From Physcomitrium patens (Eukaryota > Streptophyta > Bryopsida > Funariales > Funariaceae), in assembly GCF_000002425.4 (NCBI RefSeq), contig NC_037254.1:13523756-13587755 (forward strand): a stretch of DNA of 64,000 nucleotides. The letters are read 5' to 3'. Below, one piece after another: positions 11,230 through 22,400 of the stretch. Below the pieces are notes generated by a model. The model was not told the origin of the DNA and did not search any database. It saw only the letters and a list, made by a program, of their open reading frames with translations. Position 1 is the stretch's first letter. Every line of letters begins with the position of its first letter. The translations under genes were made by a program, and so were the position numbers.

Positions 11230-13185
11230 TGTTGTGATGTAACATAACTAATAGATGAAAGACTATGGAGATTATTATAATATAAGAGAACTTAGTTCAA
11301 ATTATTAGAACAAATTATCTTAGAAATATAATTAATAGTCAAATGGGTAGAAAAATTAAAAGGTACCAATGTTGCCTTTTAGAAAGGTGACTTCTACTTA
11401 CTTTGTAGCACCATAAGTAAGGCAAATCAAAATAGATTAGAAAAATAAATGATATAAGCATCTGTAGAAAGAAATTAAGAGTAAATTTTAGAAAAAATTA
11501 CTTAGAAAAACTAGATATTTATACCCAGAGAGAGCCGGTTATGAACTAGGATCGAAATCAAATCCTAGGGCACAAAACCGAGTCTCGACAACGACTCTGG
11601 AGCTCTTTTGGAAATTGAAGAATGAGGTTTGATAGCAGACTAAATGATCTTTCTATGAGCATTGATTTTGGGTGATTTGGAGTTGATATGACTTTGTAAG
11701 AGCTTTGCAAAGTCAAAGTTTGTTTCGGATGACTTGGATTTTATGAAATAAAATAGGGTTTACGTTTTGAGTGATTTCAAGAGTTTTGTAATAGATCTAT
11801 GGGTGAAATTTTGTGGATTTATGGTTATAGTTGTATTTGATATGTATCATAAATTTTAGCTTGATTTAAAGGTTGAATTGAGGAATATTGAGGTTTAAGT
11901 GGGTCAAGGTCTCAGAAAGTAGAATTTTAGATCTAGTAGGGGTTTTTGAGATTTCTTGCAATCTATTAATTGAATTGGAGTGAAACTTACGTGAGAGGAT
12001 ATAAGACTTATTTTTCTATGTGTATGAAAATTTTAAGATCAATCGAATAATGCAAAAGAGAGATATTGGCTCTAGAAGATTGGCATCAAGATTGGAGAAG
12101 GAGGCCGGCCAATATCCAAGCACATTTTTGAGGTTATCGTCAATTTGGTAACTTCGATCCTTATCAATTTTTTTGTGCTTTTTTTTAACTTAATTTTTTA
12201 GAAGTGTGAAAAATTTGAGTTAAGATCAATGGTTTATTCATTAGTTATTGAGGTTTAAATCTATTATAGGAATTATTAGGATTTGGTTTAAGGTTTGGTT
12301 AAGATTTGATTTGGAGTTTAGGATTTGGATTAGGGTTTGATTTAGGATTTAGGATTTGATTTAGGATTTAGGATTTGATTAAGGTTTTGTTTAGGATTTG
12401 GTTAGGATTTTATTTAGGATTTAGGATTTGGTTAAGATTTGATTTAGGATTTAGGGTTTGGTTAGGAATTGATTTAGGATTTAGAGTTTGGATTAGGATT
12501 TAGTTTAGGATTTAAGATTTGGTTAGGGTTTGGTTTAGGGTTTAGGATTTGGATTAGGATTTAGTTTAGGATTTAAGATTTGGTTAGGGTTTGGTTTAGG
12601 GTTTAGGATTTGGATTAGGATTTAGTTTAGGGTTTGGTTAAGATTTGATTTAGGGTTTAGGATTTGGTTAGAGTTTGATTTAAGATTTAGAGTTTGGATT
12701 AGGATTTGGTTTAGGGTTTAGGATTTGGATTAGGATTTGGTTAGGGTTTGATTTAGGATTTAGGATTTGATTTAGGATTTGGTTAGGATTTGGTTTAGGA
12801 TTTGGTTGAGATTTGGTTTAAGGTTTGTTTAGGATTTGATTTTGGATTTAGGATTTTATTAGAATTTAAGATTCAATTAGTTTTGGCCTAAAGTTTGAAT
12901 GAAGTTCAATAGGATTTTAACTAGAATTAAATTAAGATTGAATTGAAATGTATTTGAGTGATATTTGTGTTCTTTCTAATGTTTCCTTAAGAATTCTTAT
13001 TGTTTGTTTGAAATTTCTTTGAGGTTTTTTTTTAATTTGATTAAGCTTGCTTAGCATTATTATAGTCTAATTAGAGCATTGTTAACATTCTATTAGAATT
13101 AGGATTTTGTTATTGCAATTTTCATTCTTCCTTCCACAGCTAGGTGCCCGAAGCATTCTCAAGCCAGACTTCACGTATTATGACA
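11230..13185 (+). repeat. B2 5' LTR
   Basis: 1956 bp from TGTTGTGATGTAACATAACT, which aligns with the B1 LTR start TGTCGTGATGTAATATGACT, to TATTATGACA. From 11376 onward it matches 29755-31299 closely, about 2% substitutions by eye outside the minisatellite. The internal TTTAGG-like array is much longer here than in the 3' LTR. Confidence 0.85.
12286..12875 (+). repeat. TTTAGG-like minisatellite in B2 5' LTR
   Basis: About 590 bp of TTTAGGATTTGG-type units, many reading GGTTTAGGGTTTAGG, which contains the plant telomere heptamer TTTAGGG. Higher-order duplication is visible: a block of about 65 bp around 12480-12545 repeats at 12545-12610. In the partner LTR the array is only about 340 bp, so it changed length after insertion or during reverse transcription. 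Confidence 0.9.
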
Positions 13186-13205
13186 TATTTGGTGAACGCG
13201 ACGTA
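13186..13205 (+). other. B2 primer-binding site
   Basis: TATTTGGTGAACGCGACGTA follows the LTR end. The TGGTGAA core matches the B1 site (TGGTGAATCCGACGT). The priming tRNA cannot be named with confidence. Confidence 0.55.
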
Positions 13206-13208
13206 AAA

Positions 13209-13427
13209 CGCTTGAGGTGGAAGGAATTTGGTTTATTTTTTGAATTATTTGAATTTTGGAGAAGGAATTCAAGGAGAAAGGAAGGAGAAATTTTTTATGG
13301 TGCTTCAAGTGGAGTTGGAAGTGGTGCTTCAAGTGGAGTTGGAAGTGGTGCTTCAAGTAGAGTTGGAAGAGGAACTTCGATTGGAGGACAAGGTATGCAT
13401 TTTGATCCTAACTTTGCAAGCGTGGTT
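13209..13427 (+). pseudogene. B2 gag, N-terminal part
   Basis: Gag begins shortly after the primer site in the frame that reads LRWKEFGLFFELFEFW, then three copies of the octapeptide GASSGVGS (third copy changed), then GMHFDPNFAS. B1 gag has a similar Gly/Ser-rich segment and LNPNTAKMFQAFTLF. K1 cuts the frame right after NFAS; the rest resumes at 18016 as MFEALALFMQQ. The start codon is not clear, and the open frame's upstream part lies in the LTR. Confidence 0.65.
13299..13370 (+). repeat. 24-bp coding tandem repeat
   Basis: Three copies of a 24-bp unit beginning GGTGCTTCAAGTGGAG, in frame, encoding GASSGVGS. The first two are identical; the third has a few changes. Confidence 0.9.
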
Positions 13428-13719
13428 TGTTAAAGTAAATAGAGGATAAGTTAGAAGATAAAAGATATTATCTTAGATAAGTTGCTAATGGTCAAAAGGC
13501 AGCAAAAAGATGAAAGAAAGTTATCAAGGTGTCAGCTAGGGTTTTAAGTGGCGGCTAGGGTTTAGTTAGATGAAAGTAAGTTGAATACTAGCCAAAATGG
13601 ATGTACTACTACCTATAAGTAAAAGGTGTTGGAAGTGAGAGGTATTTCATTCCACACTTCTCTCGTGTCTAACCTTGCTGATTTCTACTTACTTGTGTCT
13701 TGCTTATTGTATTTATTCA
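13428..13719 (+). repeat. K1 5' LTR
   Basis: Begins TGTTAAAGTAAAT and ends TTTATTCA. Near-identical to the 3' copy except for an indel around GGCGGCTAGGG. I found no standard Met-tRNA primer site right after it; the following bases read ATAGATTATGGGCCC. Confidence 0.85.
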
Positions 13720-14204
13720 ATAGATTATGGGCCCATTTACACTTTGTTGTGCCATTCAAGTAGGTTGAAGTCATTTGCTGGTTGTTGTTCTTGTGTGGAA
13801 TAGATCTTATGGTGTTTACTGATGTTAGAGATTCTATGATCTAATCTGGTGTTTTGACATGTGGAGGTTCTGATTTGGATCTTATAGATCTCTTATATTA
13901 GTTTGAAGGTTCTTAACACCTAAGATTGAGTGATTAAGACCTTATACAAAGACCTTGATGGTGTCTTTGATTTTGTGGTGAGAAAGTGAGTTTTATGAGT
14001 GAAAGTATTTGATGGTGAGGTTGATTGGAGCTCATATACTTGTAAGAAGCTTCAAAAGTTGATTTGGGAGTGTTTGGAGTGAAGAAACATTCATTTGTTC
14101 ACAAGAGGGCATTCTGAGATTTTGCTAGTACAAAATTGTTTTAGTGATTTTAAGCACATAGAGACTCTTTTTCTTGATATTTTTTGATAGACCTCTTTTA
14201 AGAC

Positions 14205-14942
14205 ATGGCTTCAAGTGAGGGTGAAGGTTTGAGAGTAATTGAGAAGTTTAGAGGTGACAATTTCTACCATTGGAAGGTCAAAATGGAACTTTTATTGGTG
14301 TCTTTGAACCTTTGGAATATTGTAGATGAAAGTGAAGAGCCTCCGAGCATGCATGCTGATGCTAAAGAAAAGAAGGACTTTACAAGATGAGAAAAGAAGG
14401 CTTTTGGCATGATTGCCACTAATTTGGATGAAGCCAACTTTTCTCACATCATCTCTTACAAAGGACCAATAGAAGCATGGAAGACTCTTTGCAACATATA
14501 TGAGAGCAAGAACTTGTCTAATATCATCTTCACAAGGAAGAAATTCTTCACTTGCAAGATGGAAGAAGGTGAAGACCTCATGACTCATATCAACAAGATA
14601 AAAGTCCTTGCTAATCAACTTGCTATTGTTGACAAGCCTTTAGAAGAGAGTGATATTGTCATGACCTTGCTTATGAGTCTTCTCGAGTCCTACAACTACC
14701 TCATTGTGGCATTGAAATCCATCAAAGTAAAAGAACTCACAATGGATTATGTGACGGCAAGACTTACCCATGAAGTGACCAAGAGGAAAGAAAAAGAGCC
14801 CCAAAGTGAAGATTCGGCTCTGTTTTCAAGGCAAAGCAAGGGGAGTCATCCTAACCAACGTGGCAATGTGAGAACTTGCTTCATTTGTAGAAAACTAGGT
14901 CACTTTGGTCGAAATTGCTACAAGTCTAAAAAAAAGAGATAG
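14205..14942 (+). pseudogene. K1 gag
   Basis: Copia gag, about 245 codons. N-terminal MASSEGEGLRVIEKF is followed by FRGDNFYHWKVKMEL, typical of the DUF4219/UBN2 type capsid (GxNFxxWKxxM). A single TGA at 14388-14390 (AGA TGA GAA, probably once CGA) breaks it. The C-terminal zinc knuckle CFICRKLGHFGRNC is a full CX2CX4HX4C. The frame otherwise stays open, so this is one of the best kept coding pieces in the window. Gag would assemble the particle and bind element RNA. The start ATG at 14205 fits the family. Confidence 0.9.
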
Positions 14943-14984
14943 AGAAAGTACAAACAATGCTCATGATGAATAAAGAGGTGATGA

Positions 14985-16305
14985 TTATGCATTCATGGCA
15001 AGTGAAGGCACTTTCATGGCTGCCATGTCCAAATGGATCATTGATTCTAATGCCACCAAGCACATGACTCTATACAAGTGTTCATTTAACACGTATGAAG
15101 AGATTTCAATAGTAAATATCCTCATGGGAGACAATGGCATAATATAAGCTATTAGAATGGACTCCATTGTTATAGAGATTGTTGTGAAAGGCCAAACCAA
15201 GAGGATCAAATTGAAGGACGTCTTACATGTGCCAAAGATGAAAAAAAACCTCCTCTCGATGAGTAAACTTATTTCACATGGTTGTAAAGTGTAATTTGAT
15301 ATTAATGGATATTTTGTGAAGACATCGAAAAGAGATCATATTACAAAGGGCTTTAGAGATGGCAACCTCTACTTCATCAACTGTAAGAAGGTGAATAGAG
15401 TTGAAGTGGCGGCATTTGCTGAATTTCCTCAAGATCAAGACAAGTTTGGCATTTGGCATCGATGCCTTGGTCATTTGAATGCGAAGAGCATGAAGGAGCT
15501 CCAATCCATGGTAAGTGGCTTAGATCTTGGTCATATAAGCCACAATGCTATGACACTTGCTTGTGAAGGTTGTATTCAAGGCAAACAATAAAAGGCCTCA
15601 TTTCCAAGTGGAGTTGCAACACATGCAACCAAGTTATTAGAGATTGACCATTTTGATGTTTGTGGACCTATGAGGATGCTATCAATAGGAGGTACAAGAT
15701 ATTTTGTCACATTCATTGATGACTTTTCAAGGAAAGTATGGATTTTCATCCTCAAAGCAAAGAATGAGTGTTTTACAAGGTTTAAGGAGTTTAAGGCACT
15801 TGTGGAGAAGCAATGTGAATGCAAAATCAAGGTATTGCATACAGACAATGGAGATGAGTATATGTCAAAGCAATTCAATGATTTCTTAATGTTACATAGT
15901 ATTGCAAGATAAACCTCCACTCCTTACACTCCACAACAAAATGGAGTTGCTGAAAGAATAAATTCGACTATTGTGGAGATGGCAAGGAGTATGCTTCATG
16001 CACAACACCTTCGACATGAGTTTTGGGCGGAAGCAGTGGTGAATCCAATATACATAAGAAATAGGTGTCCTACAAGTGCACTTACATCAATGATGCTGGA
16101 AGAAGCTTAGAGTGGGAGAAAACCTTGTATTTCTCACATAAGGACCTTTGGATGTATAGCATATGCAAAGATACTAGATTGTATGAGATCAAAATTTGAT
16201 GCAAAAGGTATAAAATATGTGTTTGTTGGATATTATGAAGGTACAAAGGCTTATAGGCTCATGTGCTTGGAGACTAAAAAGATCATCAAATATTGTGAGG
16301 TGTAA
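14985..16305 (+). pseudogene. K1 protease and integrase
   Basis: Protease: WIIDSNATKHM stands where Copia elements have D-S-G-A-T-x-H, so the catalytic glycine is N. Then LKDVLHVPKMKKNLLS. Integrase zinc finger: HRCLGHLNAKSM ... CEGCIQGKQ. Core: IDHFDVCGPM (D), HTDNGDEY (D) and PQQNGVAERI (E), the expected D, D, E triad. It ends with YVFVGYYEGTKAYRL and KKIIKYCEV. Stops at about 15588, 15910 and 16108. From here the sequence jumps to VRLIAKGYSQ of RT, so the acidic linker and first part of RT are deleted. Confidence 0.9.
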
Positions 16306-17674
16306 AGTAAGATTGATTGCCAAAGGCTACTCACAAGTTGTTGGTGTTGATTTCAATGAGACATTTTTTCCCATAGCCAAATTCACCACCATTAGAACTA
16401 TTGTGGCAATTGGGGCAGCAATGGACTTGGAGATGTACCAAATGGATGTGAAGATAGCTTTCTTGAATGGAGAATTGGAAGAAGACATCTACATGGATCA
16501 ACCTCAAGGATTTTTTGAAGAAGACAAATAACACCTTTTGTGTAAGTTTAAGAAATCTTTGTATGGGCTGAAGTAATCATCAAGGGCATGGTACCAACGT
16601 ATCGATACCTTCTTTGTGAATGAAGGATTTGTGAGGAGTGAGGCTGATCATTCCATGTATGTGATGCAATCAAAAGCCTTCTTGCTAATTGTTATTCTTT
16701 ATGTTGATGATTTGATCATTTTGACCAATTCTTTGAAAAAGATGGATTGATTGAAGGCAAAGTTAGCAAAAGAATTTGAAATGAGTGATTTGGGAGAGCT
16801 CCACTATTGCTTAGGAGTGGAATTTGTGAGAGATCAAGCTAAGAAGATCATTACATTGAGCTAAAAGAAGTACATTGAAGAAGTATTGAAACAGTTCAAC
16901 ATAGAGGAGTGCAAGTCCATTGAAACACCTTTGGAGGTAAATTTGAAGTTGATGAAGCTCACGGATGAGGAATTTACTGAAGTTGAAGAAGAAATGAAAG
17001 ATGTTCTATACAAGGCAGTAGTAGGCTCACTTATGTATGCAATGGTTGATACAAGGGTGGATCTTGCATATGCGGTGAGTGTTGTGAGTCAACACATGTC
17101 AAAGGCTGGACCAATTCATTAGGCAACCATTAAGAGGATCTTGAGGTACTTAAAAGGCACTTTGAACTTCAAATTGTATCTTGGAGGTGATAGTGTTACA
17201 TTGCATGGATATTCTGATGCAGATTGGACTAGAGATGCAAATGATAGAAGATCAAGAATAGGATATGTATTTTTTGTTGGAGTGGGAGCAATTCCATGGA
17301 ATTGTAAGAGACAACCAATAATTACAAGGTCTACAATAGAGGCGGAATATATGGCAGCAAATCATGGTACAATGGAGGCAATATAGCTAAGACAAGTTTT
17401 AGAAGACATTGGACTTGCGCAATTGGAAGGAACTCCAATGAAATGTGACAATCAAGAATATCTTGGTTTTGCCAAGAATCCAAATCATCATTCAAGGACA
17501 AAGCACATTAACATTCAACATCACTTCATACGAGAGAAGATTAAGATGGGAGTAATTGACATAAAATATTGTGCAAAAGAAGATATGCTTGCAGATTTAC
17601 TCACAAAAGAATTGGTAAAGGATAGACATTACAAATTGAAAAAGGGATTAGGTTTATTCACCTTTGATCAATAG
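16280..17674 (+). pseudogene. K1 reverse transcriptase and RNase H
   Basis: RT starts abruptly at CKVRLIAKGYSQ, then MYQMDVKIAFLNGELEEDIY, KSLYGLK and the active site ILYVDDLII (YVDD at about 16702). RNase H: GYSDADWTRD, RSTIEAEYMA, then CDNQ and the terminal HINIQHHFIREKI ... DLLTKEL. All core residues are visible. Stops occur at about 16529, 16574, 16748, 16862, 17120 and 17384; most could come from CAA, TGG or CGA by one transition. No separate envelope-like ORF follows. Confidence 0.9.
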
Positions 17675-17685
17675 CAAAGTAAAAG
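17673..17685 (+). other. K1 polypurine tract
   Basis: AGCAAAGTAAAAG directly before the 3' LTR start TGTTAAAG. Confidence 0.65.
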
Positions 17686-18013
17686 TGTTAAAGTAAATGG
17701 AGGATAAGTTAGAAGATAAAAGATATTATCTTAGATAAGTTGCTAATGGTCAAAGGGCAGCAAAAAGATGAAGAAAAGTTATCAAGGTGGCGGCTAGTAT
17801 TATAGGTGGCAGTTAGGGTTTAAAGTGGCGACTAGGTTAAGAGGATTCTACGGTTTAATTGGATGAAAGTAAGATGAATATTAGCCAAAATAGATTTAAT
17901 CTCTACCTATAAGTAAAGGGTGCTAGAAGTGAGAGGTATCTCATTCCACACTTCTCTTGTGTCTAACCTTGCTGATTTCTACTTACTTGTATCTTGCTTA
18001 TTGTATTTCTTCA
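17686..18013 (+). repeat. K1 3' LTR
   Basis: Same as 13428-13719 but about 36 bp longer because of an extra GGTGGC(A/G)GTTAGG-type segment near 17800-17850. Ends TTTCTTCA. Confidence 0.85.
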
Positions 18014-18015
18014 AT

Positions 18016-19790
18016 ATGTTTGAAGCTTTGGCCTTATTCATGCAACAGATTAAAGATCGCAAAGAGAGTATGGCTAATAAAGCATTACAAGTGGTTGTGG
18101 ACAAGATCGATCAATTTGAAGGAAAGGATATTATGAAATATTTAAGATGTTATGTAAAGGAAATAGAATTGAAGCGTATTTTAGAAAGGGAGATGGTTCA
18201 ATTATTTCAATTAGCCTCTGCACGAGAGATAAGAAATCAAGTAAAGACTCTTATAGAATATTTTGGTTCATGGGAGAAATTTTCTCAATCATTGAAGGAT
18301 GAGTTTTTCTTGGAAGATAGTGATAGGATTACAAAATAGTCTTTTTTTGAATGGATTGAAAGGCTAGAGAAGGATCTTCTAGCAACAAAATTGTTAAAGG
18401 AGTTTGAAAAGTAATATTTTTTTTTATCAAAGAAAGAAAGACAATTATTGGATCCAAGTAAAGTGGAGCTCTTTCTTCAAGTAGCTGATGGAAAGTCACA
18501 AGAGAACTTAGAAATCATGCTTGAAGATAAAGAAGAAGATGAAGGATTGACAACAAATTAGAAAAGAGTAGAGGAGGTTGTGAGGTTGTTGACAAAAAGA
18601 GAAAGGACAAAAGATATGAGGGGTGATCAAAGACCATTACAAGCATCTAAGGTAAAGGTATCTAGTATCCATCCGACATCTTTGATTCAACCTTCAATGG
18701 CTACATCAAAGAAAAAAAAAATGGAAATTGATGAAATCATACGTGGGATAAGAGATTTACAAATAAAATTTACAAAACTTGAAGAGAAGGGTCAATCATG
18801 AAGAATATCAACAAAACAAAGACCAAGACCAATGGAGGGTGTAGTACATAGGTGTATGTAGTGTGATAGCATAGATCACTCAAAGAGGGAATGTGAAGAT
18901 TTTACAGAGGCATTATGTAAAAGAGTTGTTTTTTTTAAAGATGGTATGATACTGTCAAAAGAAAGTAGAGAAAAATTAAAAAAAAATTTTGGTAAAAGAA
19001 GAATGAAGTTATTTGTTGGAGATACTTTTAAAGTGCATACAATCTCAAGCAATGAAGCATCAATATATTAAATAGAAGCAGATCCTAGTAGATGTTTAAG
19101 TATAAATCTTGAGTTTCCAGGAGAATCTAATTCTTTATGGATAAGTGCAATGAGTTATGCTAAAAGGAGAAATTTTACTAGAGATGATTTAAAACATATT
19201 GGTAATAATATTCGACAAATTACTGGGTGGGATGATCCAATAGATAGATTATCTGTACATGTTCATATTACAAGGAATTAGTATGAAGCATTAATAGAAG
19301 AAAAAGGAAGGAGAGATGAAAATAATGAAGGGCCCTCAAAAAGAACTACAAGGGAAAAAAAAAGCATGACAATAAAAGAATCCTATTCATAAAGAGACAA
19401 TAGAGAACATTTCTACAAAAGGAAGGGAACTTAAAAAAGAAAAAGGAAAGGCTCCTGCTTATAAATTATAATCAGATATTGAAGCTGTTATAGATTTGAA
19501 GAAGGTATTGGAGGAGCAGATTTTAAGTGGAAAGGTTGAATTCACAATTGGTAAAATTCTAGGAATTACAAAGCGTGAGTTTCATGAAGTTATTATTGAT
19601 ACAATAAAGAGAAAATGATAATCTATAGGAGACTCTATGACATCAAATGCACAAAGAACAAGAGCAATAGAAAGAAATGAAGATGAAGAATAGAAATATA
19701 AAATTATGGGGATGTCTTGCGAGTAAGATTTTAGAAAAAGAAGATATCATTCAAGCTTCTAGCCATTATTCTAGAAGTCATTGAGCAAAG
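18016..19790 (+). pseudogene. B2 gag, main part
   Basis: Resumes after K1 as MFEALALFMQQIKDRKESM, then KALQVVVDKIDQFEGKDI and KYLRCYVKEIEL, collinear with B1 (KALKAVVNKVDQFDGRPI, KYLRCYVQKMEL). A zinc knuckle lies at about 18850-18892: C-M-stop-C-D-S-I-D-H-S-K-R-E-C, i.e. CX2CX4HX4C with one stop. Next is a conserved block GWDDPIDRLSVHVHI (B1 GWKDPVEALSIYTYI) and KVEFTIGKILGITKREFHEV (B1 KVEFTLKKILEIAKKEFHDV). These last two blocks sit between nucleocapsid and protease and are of unknown role. Many stops; at least two frame changes. Confidence 0.8.
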
Positions 19791-19794
19791 GCTA

Positions 19795-20290
19795 TGACGG
19801 AGACTTTAATAAAATTGGAAAATTTAGAAGAACCAGCTGTAGCATTGATTGATAATGGTTCTGAAATCAATTTGATGTCAAAAGAATTGTATAACAAGGA
19901 AAAATAGCCTATTGATACTGGGTGGATGATAAGAGCTGCAAATAATTCAAAGAGAGATTTGTATGGAGCATGTCAAAATATCAAGGTGACAATAGGAGGT
20001 GTTATTCATGAACAGAATTTCTTTCTGCAAGGCATGTCTACATATCCAATTATATTGGGACAACCATATATTATTTCCACACGAATGGAAACAAAAGTAA
20101 TAGATGATGGTTCAGCCTATGCAAGAATAAGAAGCCAAGATGGGATGAAAGCAGTTCAATTTTTAACTGTTTGTACTAATCATGAGAGAAATTGTGATAA
20201 GTTGAGAGAGAAGCTATTATCAAATGAGAAATTTGAAGACCTTGAGGATTTTTACCACACACCATTGTAAGGTGGGGTTGCAATAGATTA
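19795..20290 (+). pseudogene. B2 protease
   Basis: MTETLIKLENLEEPAVALI followed by DNGSEINLM, an aspartic protease active site with N in place of S/T (B1 has DHGSQINLI). Downstream YPIILGQPYIIS is the hydrophobic-G-Q-P second motif of retroviral-type proteases, followed by METKVIDDGSAYARIRSQDG and AVQFLTVCTNHERN. One TAG at about 19907. It would cleave the Gag-Pol polyprotein. Open from 19926 to 20270. Confidence 0.85.
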
Positions 20291-20590
20291 GAGACAAAAA
20301 AAGCTCCCACTTAATTTAGAAGAAGAAATATTATCTACCGGACTTATGGGGATGACATAAGATTGTGTATTGACTTTTAAGACTATTGATAAGATGAAAA
20401 GGAGGGACAAATGTTATATTAAAAATATTGAGCGAAACTTGAAAGAAAATGGATAATTGGTTGAAAATGAATTTATTTCGGGAACATATGAAGAAGTAGG
20501 TTTTGTAGATATTATGGGAGAATTAAATTATCTATTACAATGTAGGTTACAAGTAGAGAATAGAGTTATTAATGTGTGTTCTAAATAATT

Positions 20591-22400
20591 TTATGATAAA
20601 ATTCAAGGATTTATGGAAAATTTAAGTTGCAAAGAGGTATATGTTGAAACTAAGTATAAGTCAGTAGCAAGAAAGGTCAAACCAGTGGCTTTGCCACTAC
20701 CATCTAATTATGAAGAAGAGATAAGTGGAGCATTGACACAACCAAATTTAAGAGATCCAAAGAAGATAGGGCATAAATTTATGGATGTTATATTAGATGG
20801 ATTAAATATTGGATGTGATGGATTTTTGACAAAATGTGAAGAAAAATATTTTAGAGATATGCTTTCATGTCATGGAAAGACTTTTACATTTGATGCACAT
20901 GAAATTAGGTGTGTTGATCTAATTATTGTAGCACCCATGGTTATTTTTATTATTCCTCATGAACCATGGAATTTGCGACCAATTCCAGCACCAAGAGCAC
21001 ATTTATCTAAGTTAGTAGATTTATTCAATGAAAAGATTAAAATGAGAATTTCGGAACCATCTATAGCACCTTATTCTAATTGATGGTTTATAGTACTAAA
21101 GAAAAATGGAACAATGAGATTTATACAAGATATGCAATCCGTAAATAAAGTGACTATTAGAAATATGGGTTCAAGTCCAATTGTGAATGAATTTGTAGAA
21201 GCATTTGTTGGAAGAGCTATCTATTCAATGGCTGATCTTTATTCAAGTTATGATCAATTTCAATTGGCAATACAAAGTAGAGATTTGATAACTATGAAGA
21301 CACCATTAGGATTAGTTAGAATGTGCACATTACTACAAGGGGCTACAAATTCTGTATCACATATGATGAATGGAATGCATAAGGTATTAAGAGAGTTTAT
21401 TCTAAGAATAACAATGCCTTTTTTGGATGATGTACCTATTAAGGGATGTGAAGAAGAAGGAAAAGATGAAACTTTGGATTCAAAGGGATGTAGGAAGTTT
21501 GTGGCAGATCATATTGAAGATTGTGAGAAGATTTTGAAAAGATTGGAAGAAGTTCATTTAATCTTATCGAGGGCAAAATCAATGTTTGGAGTAAAAGAAA
21601 TTTTGGTGGTAGGACACATGTGTGATTCATATGGATGTAAGCCAAGTATAGAAAAGATTGATATTATTAAAAAGATGAAAGAATATACAAATATAACGAA
21701 AGTGAGAAGATTTTTAGGAGCATGTATTTTCTATCATATATGGATACCTCACTTTGCACATATAATAGATCTATTGTATGAGTTGTTAAGAAAGAATCAA
21801 AAATTTCAATGGAAAGAAGAACAACAAAAAGCTATAGAAAAATTGAAAGAATTTCTTTCTTCATCTCCAACTTTGAAGAAAGTAAATTATGAAGGTAGAA
21901 GGCCAATGGTATTAACAGTTGATGCAAGTCCAATTCAAATAGGTTGGGTGGTTGGACAAGATGATGAATATGGGAATATATATGTAATAAGATTTGGAAC
22001 AAAGATATTGAATTCTAGGCAAAGGGCATATGTGCAAATCAAAAGAGAATTATGGGGTGTAGTAATAGCTATGAAAAATGAAAAAAATACTTGATTGGTG
22101 CATCAGTAGTTATAGAAATAGATTGTCTACCTTTGTTAGGCATGATTACAAGTTGTTCAACTCCTGATATTGCTATGTTGAGGTGGATAGCATATATCAA
22201 ATTTATGAATCTAAAATTTAAACATATTATAGGAAAAGAAAATTCAACTACAAATATGTTATCAAGAGTAAGGTATAATGATGAAAAAAAGATGATTGAT
22301 TTAGAAGATGATGTGGGTACAAATTTTTATACTAATGCGTTATCAAAGGAGAAGGGTGTATGTTTTAATATACCATTAGAAATATTTTTAAGAGATTTAT
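20591..22400 (+). pseudogene. B2 reverse transcriptase and RNase H
   Basis: RT N-terminus: NLRPIPAPRAHLSKLVDLF and FNEKIKMRISEPSIAPYSN, then MRFIQDMQSVNKVT, IYSMADLYSSYDQFQL (first D) and the active site MPFLDDVPIKG (FLDDV). C-terminal RT/thumb: EILVVGHMCDSYG and RRFLGACIFYHIWIPHFAH. RNase H: LTVDASPIQIGWVVG (D), KRELWGVVIAM (E), IEIDCLPLLGM (D) and IGKENSTTNMLSR (N where D is usual). One frame runs 21114-22094 and a frameshift near 22091 leads into the next. The FLDDVP active site is unlike the Y-x-D-D-I-L of chromoviruses. Confidence 0.9.

Larger units (their letters stand above)
13428..18013 (+). mobile_element. K1: Ty1/Copia retrotransposon inserted in B2 gag
   Basis: Two LTRs of about 292 and 328 bp flank gag, protease, integrase, RT and RNase H in Copia order, with integrase before RT. 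The host gag reads NFAS before it and MFEALAL after it, matching B1 AKMFQAF, so the insertion point is clear. The target duplication is blurred: TGGTT at left, ATGTT at 18016-18020 at right if the LTR end is extended by two bases. It has many stops and an internal deletion between integrase and RT. Confidence 0.9.

Noticed and set aside
12286-12875. A real interstitial telomere or chromosome end
   Set aside because: Units are heterogeneous and mainly GATTTGG/GATTTAG, and the array sits at a fixed place inside an LTR in three copies.
13107-13240. Protein start at 13107 with a hydrophobic N-terminus
   Set aside because: That part is LTR end and primer-binding site; real gag similarity starts downstream.
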